Shown: positions 47,647-57,886, counted from the stretch's first letter. The stretch: DNA of 64,000 nt from Compostibacter hankyongensis (GCF_039541075.1 NZ_BAABFN010000020.1:62001-126000); one strand, 5' to 3'. Numbers and translations: made by a program. The notes: generated by a model from the letters alone, not told the origin.

Positions 47647-50646
47647 ATGAAAAGGATAAAACTACTCCATTTCCTGGCCCTGGCCTTTATCTGTATTTCG
47701 ATGCAGGCCGGCGCACAGCAGCGGACAACCCTGTCCGGTACGGTCACCAACGACCAGCAGGAGAAGATGCCCGGGGTTACCGTAAAGCTGAAGAATACCA
47801 ATACCGGTACGGTGACCGATGAGCAGGGGCGGTATTCCCTGCCCGTAACCGCTTCGGAAGGCACGCTCGTGTTCTCCTTTCTGAATTACGCCACGCAGGA
47901 GGTAGCCATCGGCGGCAGGAGCCGTATCGACATCGTACTGAAGAACGAGGAATCGAAACTCGATGAGGTTGTCGTGGTCGGATACGGCACCCTGCAACGC
48001 AAGGACGTGACCGGCGCCATATCATCGGTTACGGCCAAAGACCTGGAGAATCAGCCCGCCATGACGCTGGAGCAACTGATGCAGGGAAAAGCTTCGGGCG
48101 TTCAGATCACCCAGACCACCGGCGCTCCCGGCGGCCAGATCGAGGTGAGGATCCGCGGAGCCAGCTCCATCAATGCGGGGAATGAACCTTTGTATGTGAT
48201 CGACGGCGTGCCGTATTATAACGGCAGCCAGGATCCGGACGGCACTTCCTATGGTACCACCACACCCACCAATGCACTGGCCTCGCTTAACCCAAATGAC
48301 ATCGCATCGGTGGATATACTGAAAGACGCCTCTGCGACCGCCATCTACGGATCAAGAGGATCCAACGGCGTGGTGATCATTACCACCAAAAGAGGCAAGG
48401 CCGGGGGGATGCGGGTTAACTATAACGGCTATTTCGGCGTTCAGCAGGTGGTCCGGAAAGTAGACGTGATGAATGCCTCCCAACATGCCGCTTTCCTCAA
48501 TGCCTGGGCGGCGGCAAACAACAACCCGATTCCTTTTCCCCATCCGGACAGCCTGGGCAAAGGCACCGACTGGCAAGATGAGATCTTCCGGCCTGCCGTG
48601 ATGCAGAACCACCAGGTATCGATGTCCGGAAGCATGGGCAAAAGCCGGTACTACATCTCCGGTAACTTTTATGACCAGGAAGGTATCGTGATCAATACCG
48701 GGATGAAAAGATATACTTTCCGGGCCAACTTTGACCAGGATATCAGCGACAGGCTCACCGTCAGCGAAACCTTTGCCTACAGCAAAACAGACAGCAAGTC
48801 CGTCCCCATAAACGGGGCCGGAAAGGGGAATGTGCGTTCGGCAGGCGAGCGGGCGCTCCTTACTTCCCCGATACTGTCGGTCTATGACAGCAAAGGCGAG
48901 TTCAATACTGTGCCCTGGTATGGCGCCACAAAGTTCGAAAACCCCGTAGCTTCCCTGCAAACTACTTACGGCAACCTGCAGCGGGATAATGTTACGGGTA
49001 ACATCACGCTGTCCTATAAGCTGCTGGACGGACTGGTTGCCAAATCGCTGGTGGGCGTCAACATGACCAATACGGACAACAAGGAATATTATCCGAGAAG
49101 CACTACGTATATCGGGGGCGTACTGGGAGGGCTGGGTTTTCTGGCCAACCGTCGCGTCAGCAATGTGCTGAATGAAAATACCCTGACCTACAGCAAAGTG
49201 ATCAGCAAGCACAAGTTCGATGTGCTGGGGGGTATGACGACGCAGTCCGAAAAAGACTTTTCCGCTACCAATCAGCCGACGCTGTTTCCCGATGACCGGC
49301 TGGGGATCAATAATATCGACGGCGCTACCGGCGTGCCGATGGTGAGCTCGCTGAAGACCCAGTGGAGCCTCGTGTCGTTTATCGGCAGGGTGAACTACCA
49401 GTATGCCGGGAAATACCTCCTGACCGCCAGTATCAGGGCCGACGGCTCCTCCAAGTTTGCCGACGGGCATAAATGGGGCTATTTCCCTTCGGTAGCCGCA
49501 GGATACCGTTTGTCGGAAGAGAAATTCATCAAGCAGCTCGGCCTGTTCGATGATCTTAAGCTGCGGGTGTCCTACGGAGTCACCGGCAACCAGGAGGTGG
49601 GCAGCTATCAGTCCCTGCCCCGGCTGGTTACGGATGCCAGCTATATCGTGGGCGGCCAATTGCTGTCGGGCGCAAGGCTGACCAGCCTGGCCAACAGGGA
49701 TCTGACCTGGGAGGAGTCCAAGCAGCTGGATGTCGGGCTGAACGCATCTTTCCTGCACAGCCGGATCAATGTGGGATTCGATTATTACAAGAAAAGGACC
49801 GAGAACCTGCTTTTCAGCATCGACATACCGGCCACCTCGGGCTATGGCAGCAGCAAGGCACTGTTCAATACGGGCTCCCTGTACAACCGGGGCTTTGAGG
49901 TCGACCTGTCGGCAGCGCTGCTTACACATGACTTTAAGTGGGATCTCTCGGCCAACTTCTCCAGGAATAAATCGGTGCTTACCTCGCTGGGAGAATCTCC
50001 GGGCACGACTACTTTATTTGTAGGCTATGCCCCCGGCACCAAGCTCGGGCAGGTTTACCTCGGCGTCTTCCACGATCAGAAGGAGATCGATGCGTATGGA
50101 TTGCAGCCCGATGCCAAACCCGGCGATATGAAGTTTGCCGATACCAACGGTGACGGTAAGTTTACCGGCGACGACCGTTTGCCTATCGGCACGCCCATGC
50201 CCAAGTATATCTTTGGGGTGACCAATACTTTCAGCTACAAGGGATTTGACCTGACGGTCTTTGTTGAATCCTCGGTAGGCCGGAAGGGCGACGACATCGA
50301 TCTGCTCAATGATCCTACCGACCTCACCAGCAACAAGTACAAAAAGTTTGTGAACATCTGGACGCCGGAAAATGCGGAAACCGCCACGGTGCCGGGACCG
50401 GGCGTGAGCAACTATTCCTATTCCACTTTCGATATCGTGGACCGGTCCTATTTCAAGCTGCGCAATATCAGGCTGAGCTATACTTTTCCCCATAGCCTGA
50501 TCCCTTTCCTGGGATCCACGGCGGTCTATCTTTCCGGGGAGAACCTGATCACCATTTCCGATTATCCCGGATTTGATCCTGAGACGGGCAGTGTGGGCTA
50601 TCCCACCACGAAGACCGTTGTGCTGGGTCTGAATATTGGTTTTTAA
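47647..50646 (+). CDS. SusC/RagA-type TonB-dependent outer-membrane receptor
   Basis: 999 residues. Signal peptide ends near QAGAQQ. A carboxypeptidase-like regulatory domain (GTVTNDQQEKMPGVTVKLKN) and the TonB-box-like EVVVVGYGTLQRKDVTGAIS are followed by the plug (NQPAMTLEQLMQGKASGVQI, IRGASSINAGNEPLYVIDGV, IYGSRGSNGVVIITTKRGK) and a 22-stranded barrel ending in VVLGLNIGF. These are the SusC hallmarks. Paired with SusD 17 bases downstream. By context it imports sialylated or galactosylated oligosaccharides. A GAGACC repeat copy lies at 47584-47608, in its upstream region. Confidence 0.97.
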   Translation: MKRIKLLHFLALAFICISMQAGAQQRTTLSGTVTNDQQEKMPGVTVKLKNTNTGTVTDEQGRYSLPVTASEGTLVFSFLNYATQEVAIGGRSRIDIVLKNEESKLDEVVVVGYGTLQRKDVTGAISSVTAKDLENQPAMTLEQLMQGKASGVQITQTTGAPGGQIEVRIRGASSINAGNEPLYVIDGVPYYNGSQDPDGTSYGTTTPTNALASLNPNDIASVDILKDASATAIYGSRGSNGVVIITTKRGKAGGMRVNYNGYFGVQQVVRKVDVMNASQHAAFLNAWAAANNNPIPFPHPDSLGKGTDWQDEIFRPAVMQNHQVSMSGSMGKSRYYISGNFYDQEGIVINTGMKRYTFRANFDQDISDRLTVSETFAYSKTDSKSVPINGAGKGNVRSAGERALLTSPILSVYDSKGEFNTVPWYGATKFENPVASLQTTYGNLQRDNVTGNITLSYKLLDGLVAKSLVGVNMTNTDNKEYYPRSTTYIGGVLGGLGFLANRRVSNVLNENTLTYSKVISKHKFDVLGGMTTQSEKDFSATNQPTLFPDDRLGINNIDGATGVPMVSSLKTQWSLVSFIGRVNYQYAGKYLLTASIRADGSSKFADGHKWGYFPSVAAGYRLSEEKFIKQLGLFDDLKLRVSYGVTGNQEVGSYQSLPRLVTDASYIVGGQLLSGARLTSLANRDLTWEESKQLDVGLNASFLHSRINVGFDYYKKRTENLLFSIDIPATSGYGSSKALFNTGSLYNRGFEVDLSAALLTHDFKWDLSANFSRNKSVLTSLGESPGTTTLFVGYAPGTKLGQVYLGVFHDQKEIDAYGLQPDAKPGDMKFADTNGDGKFTGDDRLPIGTPMPKYIFGVTNTFSYKGFDLTVFVESSVGRKGDDIDLLNDPTDLTSNKYKKFVNIWTPENAETATVPGPGVSNYSYSTFDIVDRSYFKLRNIRLSYTFPHSLIPFLGSTAVYLSGENLITISDYPGFDPETGSVGYPTTKTVVLGLNIGF

Positions 50647-50663
50647 TTTTTAAAGCCTGAGCA

Positions 50664-52148
50664 ATGAAAAAAATAACCGGTTTCTTACTGACGATATTAT
50701 TACTGAGCTGCTTTTCCTGTAAGAAGTTTATCACCGAAAAGCCATACAGCTTTTTGTCACCCGCAAATTACTTTGAGGATGGCAACGATGCTTATGCCGC
50801 CCTGCTGGGCGTTTACAGCGGGCTCGGCGAAAACTCCTATTACTCCAGGTTTATGTTCCTGGTGCCGACGCTGATCTCCGATGAAAGCGTGACGATCACC
50901 GGCGATGCAGCCTCAAAGCAGATGGACGCGCTGAGCTATTCTTCGACGCTGAGCTCTTTTCTTACCCTGTGGCGCGCCATTTATGTGGACATCATGCGGG
51001 CCAATGTCGTGATCGGCAGGGTACCCGGCGTTCCGATGGACGAGGCGCTCAAGAAACAGTATATTGCCGAGGCAAAATTTCTGCGGGCGCTGAACTATTT
51101 TAACCTGGTCCGGTTCTGGGGCGAGGTGCCGCTGGTCAAGGATGAGGTGGAGAAGCTGGAAGACGCCTATGTCGGAAGAGCTTCCGTGAAAGATGTTTAT
51201 GACTTTATAATTCAGGATCTCGAGGATGCAAAGGCGGTGCTGCCGGACAAGAATCCTGACGGCCGCGCCGGCAAAGGATCTGTAACCGCCCTGTTGGCCA
51301 AGGTGTATCTTACGCGCGCCTCTTCTGAAGCGGCGCAGGAAGGGGATTACAAAAAATGCGCTGACCTTTGCAAAGAAGTGATCGGCATGTCTGCATTTCA
51401 TCTGATGGACGATTTTCAGCAGGCCATAGGCGCGAATCATGAGTTTAACCCCGAGTCGTTGTTTGAGTGGAACGGGGACCGGGAGATCGGGGGCAGCTTT
51501 ACCAGTGCAGCCCAGTTTGCCCTGCCCAGCGGCGTCTATGGCCTGGTTCCGGAGAATGCGACAGGCGAAAGCTGGTTCGGCGGCGACCGGGATTTTTACA
51601 ACAGCATTAGTGATCAGGATTACCGTAAGGCATCCACCTTTATCACCAGCGGAAAGGATATCGATGGTAACGACCTGTATTATACGAGCTGGCCTTTTCC
51701 ATATCCCAGCCCTGCCCGGAAATTTATCAACCCCGAATCCACTACCCGGTCCGGCTATGCCTTCGGGACCAATTATGTGGTGCTCCGCCTGGCAGATGTT
51801 TACCTGATGCGGGCGGAAGCATTGAATGAAATAGGCGGTCCCGGTACGGAAGACGCCTATGCGATGATCAATGCCATCCGGGCCCGGGCGCGGCATGGCA
51901 ATGGCAGCTCCGTATCGGACTACCCCGCCGATCTGTCCGGTCTTTCCCAGGCGTCGTTCCGGGATAGCGTACTGGAAGAAAGAAAGGTAGAGCTGGCCTA
52001 CGAAGGGCATCGCTTCTTTGATCTGATCAGGACCAAACGGCTGCTTTCCGTATTGCCCAAGGCCAAGGAGAAGCATTACCTGCTGCCGATACCCAATACG
52101 GAGATCCTGCTGTCGAAGGGCAAGCTCACCCAGAACACCGGATGGTGA
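50664..52148 (+). CDS. SusD/RagB-type nutrient-binding lipoprotein
   Basis: 494 residues. Lipobox near residue 18 (LLLSCFSCKK). SusD-like pattern: N-terminal ITEKPYSFLSPANYFEDGND, TPR-like helices (EAKFLRALNYFNLVRFWGEV, LVKDEVEKLEDA), and the C-terminal RLADVYLMRAEALNEIGGPG, followed by VLEERKVELAYEGHRFFDLI. It forms a lid on the SusC barrel. Ligand unknown; the locus suggests sialic-acid-containing glycans. Confidence 0.96.
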   Translation: MKKITGFLLTILLLSCFSCKKFITEKPYSFLSPANYFEDGNDAYAALLGVYSGLGENSYYSRFMFLVPTLISDESVTITGDAASKQMDALSYSSTLSSFLTLWRAIYVDIMRANVVIGRVPGVPMDEALKKQYIAEAKFLRALNYFNLVRFWGEVPLVKDEVEKLEDAYVGRASVKDVYDFIIQDLEDAKAVLPDKNPDGRAGKGSVTALLAKVYLTRASSEAAQEGDYKKCADLCKEVIGMSAFHLMDDFQQAIGANHEFNPESLFEWNGDREIGGSFTSAAQFALPSGVYGLVPENATGESWFGGDRDFYNSISDQDYRKASTFITSGKDIDGNDLYYTSWPFPYPSPARKFINPESTTRSGYAFGTNYVVLRLADVYLMRAEALNEIGGPGTEDAYAMINAIRARARHGNGSSVSDYPADLSGLSQASFRDSVLEERKVELAYEGHRFFDLIRTKRLLSVLPKAKEKHYLLPIPNTEILLSKGKLTQNTGW

Positions 52149-52212
52149 CCGGCTCCGGCCGGCCGCTGCTGATCATATAAGACCGTTGACCGCTTATACC
52201 GCTATTGCCGAC

Positions 52213-54813
52213 ATGAAGGATAACGCTGACTGGATACAGGGTACTGTTCGCTTTTTACCGACCTTTCTTGCGCTGCTGTGCTGTATGGTGCAGGGCAGGG
52301 CGCAGGACCATACGACATGGTTCGGCTGGGGAAGCGAGCGTCAGCTGCCCGTGGAAAGAGGCCTGAGCGGAATGATAGCCGGGATGAGCAACGGCGTCCT
52401 GATCGTGGCCGGCGGAAGCAATTTTGACCGTCCCCTGCAACAGGGCGGAAAGAAAAAGGTCTATGACGATATTTATGTCTGTACCGATCCGTCGGCGGAT
52501 ACCCTCACCTGGATAAAGGCGGGCAGGCTTCCCTTTCCGCTCACCGATGCCGCAATGGTGCCCTATCACAACGGGCTGTTGTGCCTGGGCGGCACAGACG
52601 GTTCGGCGCCCCGGAAGGAAGTGTTCTGGCTGGGTTGGGATGCTGCGAAAAAAGCCATTACGGTAAAGCAGGATTATCCGGCGTTGCCGGCAGCCGTCTC
52701 CGGCGCTGCTGCCGTAAGGTCCGGCGCCAGGATATATGTAGCGGGCGGCATGACGGCGGAGCGTGTGCCGCTCGCCGGCTTCTGGTCCCTGCTCCTTGAC
52801 GGGGAGCCCGACGGAGAAGCGACGGCCTCCTCCTGGGACAGCCTGCCCGGCTTGCCGGGCGGAGGACGCTTTGGCGCGGCGCTGGCGGCGCAGAACGACG
52901 GCGAATACAACTGCATTTTTCTGACAGGCGGCAAGTCCGGGGATGTCTACTGCACCGACCTGTATAAATATCCCCTTCGCGCTGACGGTACAGGCGAATG
53001 GGTAAAGCTGAAAGACCCTCCCCGTCCGGCCTTCTTCGCCCGGACCATGACCTACGGACAGGGCCATATCCTGCTGTGGGGAGGATCTGCGGGTCCCGAT
53101 GCGGCAACGGCCATCGCCATGGGCGATAAATATGAGATGGCGCGGGATATCCTTGCTTATCACGCTATCACCAATACCTGGGTCAGCGTGGGACAGATGC
53201 CGGAGGGCGTGGCCGGCGCGGCCCTGGTCAGGGTAAAGAACAGGATACTGGTGATCGGCGGCGAGCTCCGGCCCGGACAGCGGACGGCGCATATCCAGCA
53301 GGCGAGGTCCATGCTGGTAGCGAAGAAAAGCCAGTTCGGCTTCATCGATTATGCTACTATCCTGATCTACCTCGTTATCCTCGGAGGGATCAGCTATTAC
53401 TTTTCCCGGAAAAAGCACAGTGCGGACGATTACTTCCGGGGGAGCAAACGGATCCCCTTCTGGGCGGCGGGCATCAGCGTTATGGCCACCCAGGTGAGCG
53501 CCATCGGATTCATGAGCATCCCGGCAAAATCCTATGCTTCCAACTGGAGCTATTTTTCCGGCGTATGGACCTGGTTTCTCGTGGTGCCCATCGTAACCTG
53601 GGCCTTTATTCCCTTTTTCCGCAAGCTGGATGTCACCAGCGCATACGAGTATCTGGAACGGCGGTTCAACGTAAGCGTCCGGCTTTTCTCCGGCGTTATC
53701 TATTGCTGCTACCAGATCGGGAAGATGGGACTGGTGATCTACCTGCCCGCCGTGGCCCTATCGGCGGTGACGCCCATCGATACCTTTACCTGCATCCTGA
53801 TCATGGGCGGGCTGAGCACCCTGTACACGGTGCTGGGAGGGATTGAGGCCGTGATATGGATAGAAGTGCTGCAGACCGGGCTGCTGATGGGCGGCGCCGT
53901 GATCTGCATCATCCTGGCCTTGTGGGATGTAGACGGGGGATTACCCGGCTTCTTCGCTGTAGCGATGGACAACAATAAGTTCAGCTTCGGCTCGCTCGAC
54001 CTGGATTTCACCTCCTCTGCGCTTGGCGTTATCCTTATCGGCAACATCTTCAACAGGCTCGGCAACCTGATATCCGATCAGGCGATCGTACAACGGTATA
54101 TGACCACGAAAAGCCTGAAGGCTGCGCAGCAATCCCTGTGGGTCGATGTGCTGGTCTCCGTGCCCTGGGCCATCATCGTTTACCTGCTGGGGACGGCCCT
54201 GTATATTTTCTATAAATCCCATCCGGGATTGCTCAATCCCGCCATGCCGACAGACGGCGTGCTGCCGCAGTTTATTTCCCAGCGGGCGCCCAAAGGATTG
54301 AGCGGCCTGATCATCGCCGGGATCTTTGCCGCCTCTATGGCCTCGATAGAAAGTCATATCCATAGCCTGGCCACCATTTTTACTACGGATTTCTACGCCC
54401 GTTTCTCCCGGAATCCCAGCGAAAAACGAAAGCTGGTATTTGCCAGGAGCACGACGGCGATGCTGGGTGTGGTCGCTACGCTGATCGCCTTGCTGCTGCT
54501 CGAAAATAATATCAAGTCCATCCTGGATGTGTTTACCGAAATGACGGGACTGTTCATCGGCGCGGCGGCCGGGCTCTTCCTGCTGGGCATTTTTACGGAA
54601 AGAACAAACGGCACGGGAGCCCTGGCCGGCGCTATCGGCAGCTGCGTCATCCTGTATTTTATACAGACCGAGACCCGGATCAATTTCTGGCTTTACAGCG
54701 CGATAGGCTTTGTCGCCTGCTTCGTGATCGGTTATCTGTGCAGCCTGCTGGTTCCCGGAAAGCGCAGTGTGACCGGGTTAACGATCTATACGCTCAACCA
54801 GAAGATAACGTAA
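52213..54813 (+). CDS. fusion of Kelch-type mutarotase (NanM-like) and sodium:solute symporter
   Basis: 866 residues. The start ATG at 52213 gives a signal peptide (FLPTFLALLCCMVQGRAQD). Residues about 30-370 form a Kelch propeller like N-acetylneuraminate epimerases and cyclically permuted mutarotases (SGMIAGMSNGVLIVAGGSNF, KVYDDIYV, AAAVRSGARIYVAGGMT). From about 375 a complete SSS symporter of 13 or so helices follows (FIDYATILIYLVILGGISYY, ADDYFRGSKRIPFWAAGISV, then MATQVSAIGFMSIPAKSY). The two parts would mutarotate sialic acid in the periplasm and import it with sodium. It begins 64 bases after susD. Confidence 0.9.
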   Translation: MKDNADWIQGTVRFLPTFLALLCCMVQGRAQDHTTWFGWGSERQLPVERGLSGMIAGMSNGVLIVAGGSNFDRPLQQGGKKKVYDDIYVCTDPSADTLTWIKAGRLPFPLTDAAMVPYHNGLLCLGGTDGSAPRKEVFWLGWDAAKKAITVKQDYPALPAAVSGAAAVRSGARIYVAGGMTAERVPLAGFWSLLLDGEPDGEATASSWDSLPGLPGGGRFGAALAAQNDGEYNCIFLTGGKSGDVYCTDLYKYPLRADGTGEWVKLKDPPRPAFFARTMTYGQGHILLWGGSAGPDAATAIAMGDKYEMARDILAYHAITNTWVSVGQMPEGVAGAALVRVKNRILVIGGELRPGQRTAHIQQARSMLVAKKSQFGFIDYATILIYLVILGGISYYFSRKKHSADDYFRGSKRIPFWAAGISVMATQVSAIGFMSIPAKSYASNWSYFSGVWTWFLVVPIVTWAFIPFFRKLDVTSAYEYLERRFNVSVRLFSGVIYCCYQIGKMGLVIYLPAVALSAVTPIDTFTCILIMGGLSTLYTVLGGIEAVIWIEVLQTGLLMGGAVICIILALWDVDGGLPGFFAVAMDNNKFSFGSLDLDFTSSALGVILIGNIFNRLGNLISDQAIVQRYMTTKSLKAAQQSLWVDVLVSVPWAIIVYLLGTALYIFYKSHPGLLNPAMPTDGVLPQFISQRAPKGLSGLIIAGIFAASMASIESHIHSLATIFTTDFYARFSRNPSEKRKLVFARSTTAMLGVVATLIALLLLENNIKSILDVFTEMTGLFIGAAAGLFLLGIFTERTNGTGALAGAIGSCVILYFIQTETRINFWLYSAIGFVACFVIGYLCSLLVPGKRSVTGLTIYTLNQKIT

Positions 54814-54868
54814 GGCGATCTGCCGGCAGGCGGCTGCCTGTATTTTGTTACTGTAAATGGATTTTGTC

Positions 54869-56857
54869 ATGATCTATCGTATAAGGATTACCGTTATTGT
54901 ATGCTTCCTGACCCTTTTGGCGCCGCATACCGTTTCCGCACAGCAGGATACGGCAGTGTTTGTCCGTAAATCAGGCTGGTTTGAAACGATGCTGGAAGTA
55001 AAGCGTCAGGAAAGGACGCTGGCGCATCCCTGGGTGGTGCGGAAGAACCATCCCGATCCGAAGGAGGTAGCCCTGTGGAAGTTTTTACGGGAAAGTTTTC
55101 CGGCACGCCGCGCGGCGCTTGAGATGAGCTGGGAAGAAAGGGACAGCATATGGAACTTTCACAACCAGGGTTTTTCCTTTGACCTGCTGGGCAGGCACTA
55201 CGTGCAGGGCTATGTAGTTTCCTGTCACGAAAGGGGCGTGCAGCCTGTGCTGCGAAAAAAGACCTTCAGGAACCTGAAGGATGTGCTGGTGGCGAGGAAA
55301 CGCTATCTGGATTCCCGGGAGAAGGAATACGTTATCCTGACGCCCGCTGCGGGTACTGCTCCGAGGATAAACGGCCCGGCGGTATATGGTGTGCGGCCCG
55401 GTCATCCTGTCCTTTACAAAGTCCCGGTTACGGGCGAAGCGCCTGTCCAACTCTCGGTTACGGGATTGCCCGCCGGCTGTACCTTCGACGAAGCATCCGG
55501 GGTGATCCGGGGTGTGGTGAATACGCCGGGAGATCATGTGATGGTTTTTCACGCTGTCAGTAGAAAAGGGGAAGATTCCCTCCGCTTTACCCTGAAGGTC
55601 GGGGACAACATTGCCCTGACGCCTCCGATGGGGTGGTGCAGCTGGAACTGTTTCGGAAGCGATGTAACGGCAAAGGATATCCGTCAGGCGGTAGACGCGA
55701 TGGTCGGCAGCGGCCTGATCAATTACGGCTGGAGCTATATCAATATCGATGATTGCTGGATGAACCGACCCGGCCCTGATGACCCTGTCTTTAAGATCAA
55801 TGACCAGATCGCGGAGAAGTACGAGGCGAAAGAAGACCTCCGGAGAAGGCTCAGCCGCATCCGCTTCGATGAGCAGGAGCTGGTGGGCAGGGTAAGGGAT
55901 GAGCAGGGCAGGATCCTGTCCAACAAGGATTTTCCGGATATGAAGGCCCTTACCGGATATATCCATGGCTTTGGTCTGAAAGCCGGGATCTATACCTCGC
56001 CGGGGCATGTAACCTGTCAGAACTATATCGGCGCCTACGGACATGAAGAACAGGATGCCCGGCAGTTTGCCACCTGGGGTTTCGATTTTCTCAAATACGA
56101 CTGGTGCGGATATTCGCTGATCGCACCCGACCAGTCACTCAAAAGCCTTCAGCAGCCCTATATCGTCATGCATGATGCGCTTTCCGGTATTGACCGCGAC
56201 ATCCTTTTCAGCATCTGCCAGTATGGACGGGGCGACGTATGGAAATGGGGGGCGTCGGTAGGCGGTAATATGTGGCGCACCACAAGCGACGTGCGGGATA
56301 CCTGGTCCAGCATCAGCGAGATCGGGTTCGGGATGGCCGGCAAGGAAAAATATGCCGGACCGGGCCATTGGAATGATCCGGATCAGCTGGTGGTGGGGTA
56401 CGTAGGCTGGAGCAAGAATTTACGGCCCACTTACCTGTCTCCCAACGAGCAGTACCTGCAGGTGTCCCTGTGGAGTCTGCTCTCCGCTCCTTTGATCATC
56501 AGCGCCGACCTCACCCGGCTGGATAAGTTTACCCTGAACCTGCTGACCAACCGGGAAGTGATCCGGGTCAACCAGGATGTGCTGGGACGCCAGGCGCACC
56601 GGGTAATCGAAGCCGGCACGGTGCAGGTATGGGCAAAGCCGCTGGCGGACGGTTCCGTTGCGGTAGGCATTTTTAACCTGGGTGAGATGCCGGTGGATTA
56701 TCAGCTGGACCTTAAAGCGCTCGGGCTGGAAGATCCCTGTACGGTCCGGGATCTGTGGCGGCAGAAAGATGTGGCGAACCGTGCAAACACTTATTCCTGC
56801 TCCCTCAACCGGCATGCGGTGAAGCTGCTGAAGCTGACGCCCCTGCAAAGGTTGTAA
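54869..56857 (+). CDS. GH27 alpha-galactosidase, exported
   Basis: 662 residues. Signal peptide (MIYRIRITVIVCFLTLLAPH) cut near VSAQQ; an ATG four codons upstream is possible. An N-terminal region (30-160) of unknown type is followed by an Ig-like putative domain (LSVTGLPAGCTFDEASGVIR) and the GH27 barrel from about 245: LTPPMGWCSWNCFGSDVTAK, the catalytic Asp in FDFLKYDWCGY (about 410) and the acid/base Asp region TTSDVRDTW (about 473). A C-terminal beta domain ends the protein. It would release terminal alpha-galactose (or alpha-N-acetylgalactosamine) from glycans, completing the locus. Confidence 0.92.
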   Translation: MIYRIRITVIVCFLTLLAPHTVSAQQDTAVFVRKSGWFETMLEVKRQERTLAHPWVVRKNHPDPKEVALWKFLRESFPARRAALEMSWEERDSIWNFHNQGFSFDLLGRHYVQGYVVSCHERGVQPVLRKKTFRNLKDVLVARKRYLDSREKEYVILTPAAGTAPRINGPAVYGVRPGHPVLYKVPVTGEAPVQLSVTGLPAGCTFDEASGVIRGVVNTPGDHVMVFHAVSRKGEDSLRFTLKVGDNIALTPPMGWCSWNCFGSDVTAKDIRQAVDAMVGSGLINYGWSYINIDDCWMNRPGPDDPVFKINDQIAEKYEAKEDLRRRLSRIRFDEQELVGRVRDEQGRILSNKDFPDMKALTGYIHGFGLKAGIYTSPGHVTCQNYIGAYGHEEQDARQFATWGFDFLKYDWCGYSLIAPDQSLKSLQQPYIVMHDALSGIDRDILFSICQYGRGDVWKWGASVGGNMWRTTSDVRDTWSSISEIGFGMAGKEKYAGPGHWNDPDQLVVGYVGWSKNLRPTYLSPNEQYLQVSLWSLLSAPLIISADLTRLDKFTLNLLTNREVIRVNQDVLGRQAHRVIEAGTVQVWAKPLADGSVAVGIFNLGEMPVDYQLDLKALGLEDPCTVRDLWRQKDVANRANTYSCSLNRHAVKLLKLTPLQRL

Positions 56858-56908
56858 GGGTATTCGTTTATCCGGTGCTGAAATTCCACAGGCCGTTACC
56901 GCCGGGGT

Positions 56909-57886
56909 TCACCGGGCCGGGGTGATGACGATCTTCCGGAACTCGATAGGGCCGTGGTCGCCCTGGATATAGATGGGACCGGGTTCGCCTTCATGGCTGT
57001 CCAGCGCGCCGCCCGTGATGCCGGGGATCTCCTGGTTGCTGATCACCGTTTTCCCGTTGGCCACTACCGTTACCATCCGACCGGTGAGGGTGATGTCGTA
57101 GGTCTGCCACTGATCAGGACCCAGCGCAGCGATCTCGCTGGGCCGCAGGAAGCCGTACACTCCGCTGAACAGCTCGCTGGTAGGATGCGCCGACGGAGGA
57201 TTGTCTTCTATCTGCACCTCATAACGGCCGCGCAGGTATACGCCGCTGTTGCTCCCTTTCCCGTAGCGAAACTCCACGTGCAGCTTGAAGTCGGTGAACT
57301 TTTGCTCCGAGATCAGGTTAGCGCCCGAATGCGGGCTGATGAGGATACCGTTCTTTACCACCCACTGATTTTCCCCCGATGCTTTCCAGCCCTCCAGGTC
57401 TTTCCCGTTGAACAGGTTGGCGGGTTTGCCCCAGGAGGGAGTGGATGATCTTTTCAGATAAGGCGCGCGCACGCCTTTCCAGGAATGTTTTTTGCCTTCG
57501 CTGGTGGTGAGGGTGCCCGTAAGGGCATCGCCCTCCAGTACTCCCTCTATCACAATATCGCGGTCGCCGCTTTCCCACTGTACCGGGATGGTAAAATTGA
57601 ACCGGCCCTGTGCAGAATTTATCTTGGATACCGGGCGTGCGCTGCCGGCAGTGCCTACGAAGGATCCTACCAGGGTATGATTACCGGATTGCCGGATCTC
57701 CAGCCAGGAGGGCGCCGGATGGCCGTCCCAATCGATCGTGATGTCCCAGCGGCCGAGCAGCGCACTGTCCACCGGCGCGGGCGCCGTGGCCGGTATGGCG
57801 CGGCCGGGCATCGCGAATGCAGGCGCCGTTCCGCCCGCCAGCAGGAATAAAAAGCCGATACTGAAAACCAGAAGATCTTTACGCAT
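56909..57886 (-). CDS. DUF1080 (3-keto-disaccharide hydrolase) domain protein, exported
   Basis: 325 residues; the start used (MRKDLLVFSIGFLFLLAGGT) gives a clean signal peptide, another ATG lies three codons upstream. An N-terminal lipocalin-like beta region (about 40-145: LLGRWDITIDWDGHPAPSWL) is followed by the DUF1080 jelly roll from about 155: NLFNGKDLEGWKASGENQWV, FKLHVEFRYGKGSNSGVYLR, GRYEVQIEDN and GPIYIQGDHGPIEFRKIVIT. The family includes 3-keto-glucoside hydrolases. It lies opposite the sialidase locus and has no partner genes nearby. Confidence 0.88.
   Translation of the reverse strand: MRKDLLVFSIGFLFLLAGGTAPAFAMPGRAIPATAPAPVDSALLGRWDITIDWDGHPAPSWLEIRQSGNHTLVGSFVGTAGSARPVSKINSAQGRFNFTIPVQWESGDRDIVIEGVLEGDALTGTLTTSEGKKHSWKGVRAPYLKRSSTPSWGKPANLFNGKDLEGWKASGENQWVVKNGILISPHSGANLISEQKFTDFKLHVEFRYGKGSNSGVYLRGRYEVQIEDNPPSAHPTSELFSGVYGFLRPSEIAALGPDQWQTYDITLTGRMVTVVANGKTVISNQEIPGITGGALDSHEGEPGPIYIQGDHGPIEFRKIVITPAR

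Noticed and set aside
48352..49929. 525-codon minus-strand frame inside susC
   Set aside because: Antisense shadow of the SusC barrel region, no motifs.
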